Assembly: GCA_949358305.1 (NCBI GenBank) | Contig: OX442320.1 | Coordinates: forward strand, 4,604,259 to 4,668,258 | Direction of reading: 5' to 3' | DNA from: Strigamia acuminata | Taxonomy: Eukaryota; Arthropoda; Chilopoda; Geophilomorpha; Linotaeniidae | Length of the DNA stretch: 64,000 bases | Part shown: positions 34,432 through 42,674 of the stretch, piece after piece | Layout of the letters: each line of letters starts with the position of its first letter | How positions within the stretch are numbered: position 1 is the first letter of the stretch | Program-made: the position numbers and the translations under genes | The notes under the pieces: model-generated | Told to the model about the DNA's origin: nothing | Seen by the model: only the letters and a program-made list of their open reading frames with translations | Database searches by the model: none

Positions 34432-35395
34432 TGTCGCGCTCAACTCTAACCGTCGCTAACTCGTGGGTTGATTACTTAATTCGACTAACTCACTACCGCT
34501 TTGTTCGAGCGGTTTACCCAAAGAAATGATTACACAGATATAAAAGGTAAAATATAATATAGATTTATTCTGTGGGACAATGTACAGATATATCTTATAT
34601 ATATATATGAAAGGTAAGTAAAAGGTAAATCGGAATAGGTGATGGGAAATGGAAAGGTAAAGGTAAGATGAAAGCTGGCTGGAATCGGCGAGGTCGTCTG
34701 TTATCTCGTTCGTGTCCAAGATGGCGTCCTCGTTGTGGCAACGTGATGTCGTCTTGGGCCGGCGTGGCAATATGGCGTCCTCGGCTCGTCTCTGGCTGGT
34801 CCTTCGGGCTCACGCTGGTCAGGCGCGAGTGAATGCTTAGTTAAAAGGCTTACTTCGGTCTGTTGTCTAGGTTTTTGTGTGGTGTCCGGCGATCACACAG
34901 CGGCGGACTCTTCTGGCTCCCGGCGGTCACACAGCGGCGGGAACGCTCGTCGTGGTTTTACTGCAGTTTAGGCTTGTGCGACCGTTTGTCTGCACAACTC
35001 GCTAAACTGGAGTGGTTTTTACTATTTCTAGCTGGTGTGCTAAAATAGTGTGGTAATCTTATCTCGCAGGTTACTCTGCGGAGTTTGACACTGACCAAAC
35101 GTACTCACGGTAAATTGTCCTTTGTCCTTGGTCAATCCCAGTATATTTACTTGGGCCTGATCTTGTAGGACGACGGGTTTACGTGTGTTTCTCGTTTGAT
35201 GGTTGTGTTGGTTCTGCCCGCTCAGTGCAAGGCACATTCCTTTGCACAAAGCGGGGTTGACAGGTGACCGGAATCACCCAATGGTGGGGTGGACGAGCCA
35301 TCCCCACTCCCTCAGGGCAGACGCCTGTCCATTGACTAGATGTCAATGCACTGAGGGAAGGGAGACGCGCTTGCGGCTCCCCTTACACCCGAAAC
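34432..35395 (-). repeat. Gypsy-D 3' LTR, larger piece
   Basis: It matches 61430-62393 at an offset of 26998 bp. It contains an AATAAA on the minus strand (34569-34564), a TATATATA run, and a short direct repeat CGGCG(A/G)TCACACAGCGGCGG. It is cut at GAAAC (35391-35395), the Copia-B target site, and continues at 42588. Confidence 0.93.
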
Positions 35396-35923
35396 TGTAG
35401 ACAGAGAATGCGCAAAATATCGGTTATCACCGATTGGAAGCGTGTTTGGAGCCGCGCTACACGCGCGGACGGCGGCGATACGATCCGTATCGCTTGCAAA
35501 CAAAGTGCGCGACGTAAGGTCGCTTATACGCACTGTGGGCTGCTCTAAAGCAATGAATAGACCCAACACAATGTCAAAAATATATAAAACACTTTATAAA
35601 ACGAAATATACATTACAAAACAGGTGGAAAATATCCAAGGAGCTGGAATCAAAGGATCGCGCCATCTTGGATTTATGGATACAGTGATAAGGGCACCCTG
35701 GTGCCGGAAATTAACATTAGGTGTGAACAAATCATTGAATCGGAGAACAAATCATAGTCTAAAAGGTACAGGAGTATGGAATTACATACGGGACAGCGCA
35801 AAACGAATAGTAACATCGAAATCAATCAAATAATGACAAGAATACGCTGTATACCTAAACATAATGGGAAATCTAGGAAATAACGAATATATTCATCGAT
35901 ACAAATTGGTCTTTTGACCAACA
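35396..35923 (-). repeat. Copia-B 3' LTR
   Basis: It is 528 bp and identical by eye to 42055-42582. The start on the element's strand is TGTTGGTCAAAAGACCAA, a terminal dyad. TATA-like TTTATAAAG and TTTATATA lie near 35580-35605. Confidence 0.95.
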
Positions 35924-36132
35924 AATCCCCTCTTCGATGGAAATATTTATCAGGGGACAAGATGAACGTAGACTGGAATTACAGTTGATAATTGACGAGA
36001 AAAGAAAATAATAAAGTCGAATCATCGGGCCGGGTACTGTCGTGGTTATCACTTAACTAAGCTCGGTATTCCCACAGAAACCCGATGATCCTCGAAACTG
36101 TGATAAACAAAAATAGGAATGTCACGGTCTGT

Positions 36133-39100
36133 TCATACTCGGAAGATCCTCGAAATCAATGATCGTAAACGTTCCGAAGATAGCCACTTTGTGAATATGT
36201 CGGCGGTATTAACTTCGCCGGCTACCTTTCGAAGATCGAAGACTCCCGCAGTAAACCACTCCCTGAGCCAGTGAAACTTCACGCGAATATGTTTCGTCTT
36301 CGCGTTCTCGATGTCATTGGACGTAAATTGAATCGAGGCCAGGGCGTCGGAATACACGATAGGTCGGGATAGACGATTGAGTATCGGGAATTCGGTGTAC
36401 ACGCTGTCGAGCCAGAAAATCTCCTTCACGCACTCAACCAGGGCGATGAATTCGGCTTCCATGGTTGAGCACGCTACGGTCGACTGTTTGCGACAGGACC
36501 AGCCAATGGGGACATTTCCAACGTATACGATGTATCCTCCGAAGCTCAACGATGTCTCCGGATCGCTTGCCCACGACGCGTCGGTGAATGCAGATAGTTG
36601 ACTAGAAGAGCAACCGGATAATTCGATGCAAAGTTCTGCAGTGTTTGCTACGTACTGCAAAACCTGCAACAAGGCGCGGATGTGGGTTCGATTATAGCAC
36701 GTGTTGTACTGTGCCAAAGCAATGACGGAATAGAGTATGTCGGGACGAGTTCTCGATGCCAAAAACAGAAGTGAACCGATTAGAGATCGGTATGGAAAAT
36801 CATCCAAGTTCTCGGTCGATCCTCTAACGAGTGTCGTTCCCGGGGTCACTGGTGTCTTGACGAGATTATTGGTCGTCGCCCCGAATTTCTTAACCAGTTT
36901 GGCGATATAAGCACGTTGCGTTATGAAAGTGCGTCCGGCGTCGCGGATAAACTCGACGCCTAATAACTTCGTGATCGGTCCGAGGTTGACTATATCGAAT
37001 TTCGAAGAGATGAGACGGATTAGCTGTTTGAAAACGCTGTCGGACGCGTAAAACACGACGATGTCGTCCACGTAGACCAGCATAACAGCTGTATTCCCGA
37101 ACACGTAAACACAATTACATGCTGGCAGTCTTCGAAATCCGAGGGCCCGAAGCGTCTCGTCGAGTTTCTCGAACCATTGTCTCCCGGATTGGTGGAGGCC
37201 GTAAAGTGATTTGAGAAGAAGCCACACATTGTTTGGATCGGTGCATGTGGCACCTGCAGGGATTCTCATGTATACTTTATGCTTTAATTCCCCGTACAGG
37301 TACGCACCTTTCACGTCGAGGTGGGCGTCCTGCCAACCACGCAATACGACGAGAAGACAGAAAAACAGACGGATCAATATGAAGTTCACGACTGGGCTAA
37401 ACACCTCATCAAAATCGACTCCGAGGGTTTGATAAAAACCTTGTGCTACTAAGCGTGCTCGGTATCGGGTGACGGTTCCGGCTGCATCAGTTTTGAGTTT
37501 AAAAATCCACTTGCAGCCAAGAATAGTGGTGTCGGGTGGTCGGGGAACTTCTTTATAGATTTCTCGCTCTTTAAACATATCGAGCTCCTCTCCAATCGCT
37601 TCACGCCATTTCGGAGCGTCGTTGAACTTGGGAATTTCGGCGAATGAAGCCGGCTCGGTTCGGCATAGATGAGCCGCATGACGAACACCCGGAAGAGTTG
37701 GTAACTTATGTTCGAGATTACCGAAGAAAAACAGTCCGGGGTCGTAATCAATATTGTTCAACATACAATACTCCTCGATGTCGTGATAAGATCTTAGACG
37801 GATCTTCGGAGTTGGAAAATAATAGACATCGATTAAAATCTTTCCGGGCTTTTGATCCTTTCTCAGGTGTTCCTCGCGTACCCATTCACGGCACTCGCCA
37901 TCTCCACCGACGAATCGCCACTTATGAGTAGTGTGGCGCGCAGTCGCTGGTGAATTGGGATCGGGGTCGAAAATTTGCAGCCCTTGCGCAGCTTGATCAT
38001 CAACACGTTGCTGACGACGTGTCGTGATAAATCTCGGCGTCGGTACCGGTGTTTCACGGGGAAGAGAAGGCGCTGCCGATCGCTGAGGTGATGGCGGAGC
38101 GGATGTACGAGGAGTCGTCGGAGGCGATGGTCGTGCCGATTGTTCCGCTGACGCATCAACGTGTTCGGATGTTTCAGGATAAATCGACAATTCGTCCATC
38201 TCTCGGATGTCATGGTCGGTGTCGCGTTCTTCTTCGTACGAAATGTGATGGGATTGACGAAGAGACGCAGAACCTGGAGGTAATGTCGCACATAAATCCA
38301 GCAATGCCCGTTCCGGAGTTGTCGGTGGTGGTATGTGGATGTGCGGAAAAGCCAGAGGCGTGTGCATCGAAGCAGATGCCGTCGACACACGTTCGGAATC
38401 GTTCGCAGAATGTTCTGACGCCTCGGAATCAGATCCCTTCGGCCACTGATGGTAATGTAGGTTATCATCAAATGTAACGGTTTGCTGTCCGGGACCAGTA
38501 AACGATTGTTGCGGCTGCTGCGTCGAAATTTTGATGGATTTCCGATACGACTGCCGCTCATCGATCTTAACGTGAATAGATTCGTAGACTTGGTTGTCAG
38601 TTGGGTTCCAAATTCTGTATCCACGGGTCCCTGAAGCGTAGCCGACTAAATATCCCTCCCAGGCCCGCGGATCCAGCTTCTTGCGTCCTGGTGCGGTGTA
38701 GTGCACCCAGCACTTGGAACCGACTTTTCGTAGATGTCGTAACGAAAGGGCTCTCTGTCGCCAAAGGATGTATGGGACCTGATTATTAAGTCGAGAATGA
38801 GGGCTCCGATTCTTGATGTAGGCAAACGTGACCGAGAGCTCGGCCCAGAGCGCCTCCGGCAACTTGGTTTCGGATAAGACTGCACGAAAGTTGTCGGCCA
38901 TTGTCCTATTTATGCGCTCGGCCGTGCCATTCATCTGTGGCGATGACGGATTCGTTCGCTGACCCTGGATGCCCTTGTCTTGTAGATACCGGAGAAACTC
39001 GTTTGACATAAACTCTCCGCCTCGATCAGTCCGAATTGCTTTTATTTGGGTGTCCTGGATTCTCTCAACTCGAGCGACGAAGTCCTTAAAGGTTGCGAAA

Positions 39101-41154
39101 ACCTGCGATTTCTGGGCTAGTGGTATTATCCAGCAATAGCGTGTCGCGTCGTCGATGACGGTAAGGACGAAACGCGCTCCTCCAAACGATGGCACAGGGG
39201 CGGGCCCCCAAATATCCATGTGGAGAAGGTCCAAAGGCTTCGTAGTCGAGGGATTCGGATCAGGCTTATGAGAAGCTTTTGTCGATTTGGCTATTCTGCA
39301 GTCGTTGCAGGCCAATTCCCTGCTCACTTCCCCTGGTGACATTCCGTAAACTTGGTCGTTTGCGGCCAACAGCTTCATTCCATTCGTATGAAGGTGGCCA
39401 AGACGGCTATGCCATAAGCCGGTGGCATCCTTGACGGAGGCTGGATTGGCGATGACCTTCTTTTTCGGTTGAGACGGGTTGCCGAGGGGGGGAAAGGAAT
39501 TTGCATTTGGAATTGCAATAGGAATTAGGGCTGGAACGGTTGTCGGGATCGACTGCAAAGCACTCGCATAGGAAGGAGGAACGGTCAGGTCATTGTGGAT
39601 TTGCGTGGGGATAGGAGGAGGTATCGGATTGGTCGGAATAGGAGCTTGTTGGTTCAGAATTTGCTTCGAAGTCTCAACAATCGGCATTTCTATTCGAAAA
39701 TCCGTGATCTCTCGCTGTTGGCCCTTTCCCCTTTTCGGTTTGGGGATTTTAATGAAATCCTCCTCGGTCGTTACGTACATTTGCGCAGGTGGCGATGGAG
39801 TCGTCGGTTGTACGGTGGGAGAAACCGTCGTCGCAAATGTCGGTGTAGTACACAAACCGTCCACATAATATAACCCGCCCCTCTCCTTTGCACGGATGAG
39901 TGGGCTGCGAATGTCCGATTGATAAACATGTATCTCACTGTTGAAAATGTGGATGTGATGTCGTGCCTTGTCTATCTTCGAAACCGAAATCAAGTTTGCC
40001 TCGAAATTCGGCGCGTAAAGGACATTGGTCAAATTCACGGTGCATCGGGTCTTATCGATCGCCAGAAGAAGTCGAACTGTTCCTTTGCCCGTGACTTGGG
40101 ACTTTCCCTGTCCCAACTCGATGTCGAATGGAATGACATCGGTAAACTCAGTGAAACCTGCACGCACGTGAGAAACGTGATCTGTAGCGCCGCAATCCAG
40201 AATCCACTCATTGGATTGCATAAAATGAGCGACTGGACGTTGGATAAGCTGCGGCGCATTGACGAAAAATGTCCCCTCTCGGTGTGGATGCGAGCTTTCT
40301 CGGGGACGCGCGTTGTTGGCCTTCGCGGCAGCGTTCTTGTTGCGCCTGCGACTCTTGCTGCGTGACGATCGTTGCTGCAGTGAAGCCGCTGGTTGACCCT
40401 GTTGTTGACGGGGCGGACGTGGACATCGGTTCGCGTAATGTCCGAGCTGATCACAATTGAAACATTTCACCGTCGAAATATCGCGAGGTCCGGATTTATT
40501 TCGGGGTCGGAATTGTCCTTTCATAGACGCGTGAGCTGATGATTGGCTCGTTCCGAGTAACCCGATGGATTTGAGCCGCATGTGCTCGGAAATCAATTGT
40601 TCGGCGACATCCTTCGGCGTAAACTGAGGGTCTGGCCAATGGTATATTGCGAAGGTCGCCTGAGCATATTCGGGCGGCAGACACTTCAGATACTGGTACG
40701 CGTGGTGAACCGGGCTAATAATCTCGTTGACATCGCTTAGTTGCCGCACGTAATTATCGACGCGGGCAATGAAGTCCGGCATATCTTCGCCAGGTTGGAG
40801 TTGGAGGCTGAGAAACTCCCAGCGCATCGCCGCTTGACGGGCTCTAGAGCTGGGCGCGTAGGTTTTCGCCAACTTGTCCCACGCCTCCTTTGGCGTGTTA
40901 CAGGTTTCCAAAACAGTACGCTTGGCGGGGCTCACATGGATGTAGATGTGCCCTAACGCTTTATCTTTCTTGATCATGAATCTGTCCAATTCCTTGGGCG
41001 TTAACGTGGCAATATGTTCCGCTTCCTTGTCCTCCGTCACGTGCCTCCAGAGCCCTTCCGATTTCAAAAGAAATTGCATCGACAATCGCCATTGTTCATA
41101 ATTGTCGACACCGAGAACCGGAATTAAGCTGTTCGAGTTGGCCGCTTTCTGCAT
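36133..41154 (-). CDS. Copia-B gag-pol polyprotein (1673 aa)
   Basis: This one ORF encodes all copia functions. Residues from the ATG at 41154: gag with LGVDNYEQWRLSM near residue 14 and a UBN2-like body to about 200; CCHC knuckle C231-C244; SR/KR-rich stretch 262-285; protease active site D320-C-G-A, where copia usually has DSG or DTG; integrase zinc site H582, H587, C616, C619; integrase triad D647, D710, E746 (35 residues between the last two); a long variable Pro/Ser linker at about 870-1090; reverse transcriptase with YVDD at 1361-1364; RNase H with TDASWASD and the STMEAEF block; tail KTKHIRVKFHWLREW. It is slightly longer than Drosophila copia because of the linker. It is closely related to Copia-C throughout and only distantly to Copia-A. 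Confidence 0.95.
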   Translation of the reverse strand: MQKAANSNSLIPVLGVDNYEQWRLSMQFLLKSEGLWRHVTEDKEAEHIATLTPKELDRFMIKKDKALGHIYIHVSPAKRTVLETCNTPKEAWDKLAKTYAPSSRARQAAMRWEFLSLQLQPGEDMPDFIARVDNYVRQLSDVNEIISPVHHAYQYLKCLPPEYAQATFAIYHWPDPQFTPKDVAEQLISEHMRLKSIGLLGTSQSSAHASMKGQFRPRNKSGPRDISTVKCFNCDQLGHYANRCPRPPRQQQGQPAASLQQRSSRSKSRRRNKNAAAKANNARPRESSHPHREGTFFVNAPQLIQRPVAHFMQSNEWILDCGATDHVSHVRAGFTEFTDVIPFDIELGQGKSQVTGKGTVRLLLAIDKTRCTVNLTNVLYAPNFEANLISVSKIDKARHHIHIFNSEIHVYQSDIRSPLIRAKERGGLYYVDGLCTTPTFATTVSPTVQPTTPSPPAQMYVTTEEDFIKIPKPKRGKGQQREITDFRIEMPIVETSKQILNQQAPIPTNPIPPPIPTQIHNDLTVPPSYASALQSIPTTVPALIPIAIPNANSFPPLGNPSQPKKKVIANPASVKDATGLWHSRLGHLHTNGMKLLAANDQVYGMSPGEVSRELACNDCRIAKSTKASHKPDPNPSTTKPLDLLHMDIWGPAPVPSFGGARFVLTVIDDATRYCWIIPLAQKSQVFATFKDFVARVERIQDTQIKAIRTDRGGEFMSNEFLRYLQDKGIQGQRTNPSSPQMNGTAERINRTMADNFRAVLSETKLPEALWAELSVTFAYIKNRSPHSRLNNQVPYILWRQRALSLRHLRKVGSKCWVHYTAPGRKKLDPRAWEGYLVGYASGTRGYRIWNPTDNQVYESIHVKIDERQSYRKSIKISTQQPQQSFTGPGQQTVTFDDNLHYHQWPKGSDSEASEHSANDSERVSTASASMHTPLAFPHIHIPPPTTPERALLDLCATLPPGSASLRQSHHISYEEERDTDHDIREMDELSIYPETSEHVDASAEQSARPSPPTTPRTSAPPSPQRSAAPSLPRETPVPTPRFITTRRQQRVDDQAAQGLQIFDPDPNSPATARHTTHKWRFVGGDGECREWVREEHLRKDQKPGKILIDVYYFPTPKIRLRSYHDIEEYCMLNNIDYDPGLFFFGNLEHKLPTLPGVRHAAHLCRTEPASFAEIPKFNDAPKWREAIGEELDMFKEREIYKEVPRPPDTTILGCKWIFKLKTDAAGTVTRYRARLVAQGFYQTLGVDFDEVFSPVVNFILIRLFFCLLVVLRGWQDAHLDVKGAYLYGELKHKVYMRIPAGATCTDPNNVWLLLKSLYGLHQSGRQWFEKLDETLRALGFRRLPACNCVYVFGNTAVMLVYVDDIVVFYASDSVFKQLIRLISSKFDIVNLGPITKLLGVEFIRDAGRTFITQRAYIAKLVKKFGATTNNLVKTPVTPGTTLVRGSTENLDDFPYRSLIGSLLFLASRTRPDILYSVIALAQYNTCYNRTHIRALLQVLQYVANTAELCIELSGCSSSQLSAFTDASWASDPETSLSFGGYIVYVGNVPIGWSCRKQSTVACSTMEAEFIALVECVKEIFWLDSVYTEFPILNRLSRPIVYSDALASIQFTSNDIENAKTKHIRVKFHWLREWFTAGVFDLRKVAGEVNTADIFTKWLSSERLRSLISRIFRV

Positions 41155-42054
41155 CGTAGATCGATTCGCGAAGAGCGTAACACAACGCGAAAATCACACA
41201 GGCTCAGAGAGAGGCACTGAAATGTCGCACGAGATTGGAGCACTTTTCACAATTCGGAGCACTTCACTGCACGATTCCCTCGGTGTTCGATGCGAAAAAC
41301 CACAAATTGGGCAATTCCTTCTGAAGGAATCAAATAACCTCCGGTTGCCAGTCTGAGAGGGTCCGATCGGCTTCCTGGAGCCGCGGGAAACCTCACTTGT
41401 ACCGCGACAAGCACAACCGGAGAATACGTGTAAGCGTGATCGGACTCGATCGAAGAGCAAACACGATTCTAAAGGAACCCCCAAAAGCCTTAAATTTATC
41501 TTAAGATTAACAATGGTATTTCGACAGAAGGAGAAATAGGTGAATCGATCGCGGTTGCGATCCTCGTGCAAATGAAGGCACGGCGCAGTTTTCTCGAAAA
41601 ACTGGAAAAAACGCAAATTCGGATTGAAAAATCCGAATTTCTTCTCGATAAATCGAGGCTCTTCGTCCGGAAAATAATAGATCGACGATACTGTGCATAC
41701 GCCGGGGTATACACAGCAGAATTCGATCCGTTTCTCGTTGAAAAGTGTCACTTCGACACTGGCGAAAGGAAAATCGACGAATAATCTGAAAATATAAAAT
41801 ATTTCTCTCGAAATTCGCGAATCCCGCGTAATTTCGGAGAAAATTAGACAAATGTTGATGTGATTGACGACCCTGGTCGTCTGTGAACGTCGGTAGGACG
41901 TCGGCGTCGTAGGCGAGACGAAAATCGAGACAAAATGGCCGCCGAAAATCTGAAAATAAAAATATCGGCGCAAATTCGCGAATTTTGCGAAAAAGCGTCG
42001 AAAGATCAGGTAAATAGAACGGTTGTTCACTGAACAACCATCCTCTGCTACCAA
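41155..42054 (-). other. Copia-B 5' leader, ~900 bp, with imperfect repeats
   Basis: The region between 5' LTR and gag is unusually long. It contains blocks of the type TTCGCGAATCCCGCGT-AATTTCGG followed by GACGTCGG-like text, repeated in Copia-C's leader. An open frame on the minus strand runs 42228-41194, starting inside the LTR. The leader probably holds the packaging signal; this is inferred from position. Confidence 0.6.
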
Positions 42055-42228
42055 TGTAGACAGAGAATGCGCAAAATATCGGTTATCACCGATTGGAAGC
42101 GTGTTTGGAGCCGCGCTACACGCGCGGACGGCGGCGATACGATCCGTATCGCTTGCAAACAAAGTGCGCGACGTAAGGTCGCTTATACGCACTGTGGGCT
42201 GCTCTAAAGCAATGAATAGACCCAACAC
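41194..42228 (-). other. Long upstream open frame in Copia-B leader (344 codons)
   Basis: The frame starts in the 5' LTR and ends just before gag. It shares stretches with the frame in Copia-C at 51143-52258, for example APCLHLHE and CRGTSEVSRG. It contains many Phe, Arg and Ser and no known domain. The shared stretches also have high nucleotide identity, so this may be conserved leader RNA and not protein. Confidence 0.25.
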
Positions 42229-42582
42229 AATGTCAAAAATATATAAAACACTTTATAAAACGAAATATACATTACAAAACAGGTGGAAAATATCCAAGGA
42301 GCTGGAATCAAAGGATCGCGCCATCTTGGATTTATGGATACAGTGATAAGGGCACCCTGGTGCCGGAAATTAACATTAGGTGTGAACAAATCATTGAATC
42401 GGAGAACAAATCATAGTCTAAAAGGTACAGGAGTATGGAATTACATACGGGACAGCGCAAAACGAATAGTAACATCGAAATCAATCAAATAATGACAAGA
42501 ATACGCTGTATACCTAAACATAATGGGAAATCTAGGAAATAACGAATATATTCATCGATACAAATTGGTCTTTTGACCAACA
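42055..42582 (-). repeat. Copia-B 5' LTR
   Basis: It is 528 bp, offset 6659 from the 3' LTR. The element's promoter should lie here, on the minus strand. Confidence 0.95.
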
Positions 42583-42587
42583 GAAAC

Positions 42588-42638
42588 GAGGTCACGAGAG
42601 AAACTCTTCGTTGACCCCGGTCCAGTCGGGTCACAACA
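42588..42638 (-). repeat. Gypsy-D 3' LTR, remaining 51 bp
   Basis: It matches 62394-62444 exactly and ends GTCACAACA (TGTTGTGAC on the minus strand). The adjoining purine tract GGAGGGGGAAG (42639-42650, minus strand) is the plus-strand primer and proves that ORF3 lies inside Gypsy-D. Confidence 0.92.
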
Positions 42639-42674
42639 CTTCCCCCTCCGAGCTCAGACCGTGGGGCTGAGCGA

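Larger units (their letters stand above)
35396..42582 (-). mobile_element. Copia-B, complete Ty1/copia element inserted in the Gypsy-D LTR
   Basis: It is a 7187-bp element with two 528-bp LTRs (35396-35923 and 42055-42582), TG...CA ends and a 5-bp duplication GAAAC (35391-35395, 42583-42587). The primer-binding site TGGTAGCAGAGG (42053-42042) fits the 3' end of initiator tRNA-Met, as known for copia elements. A purine tract (GAAGAGGGGA on the minus strand) adjoins the 3' LTR at 35924. The single gag-pol ORF is open and the LTRs show no difference by eye, so it is a recent and possibly active copy. Confidence 0.96.
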
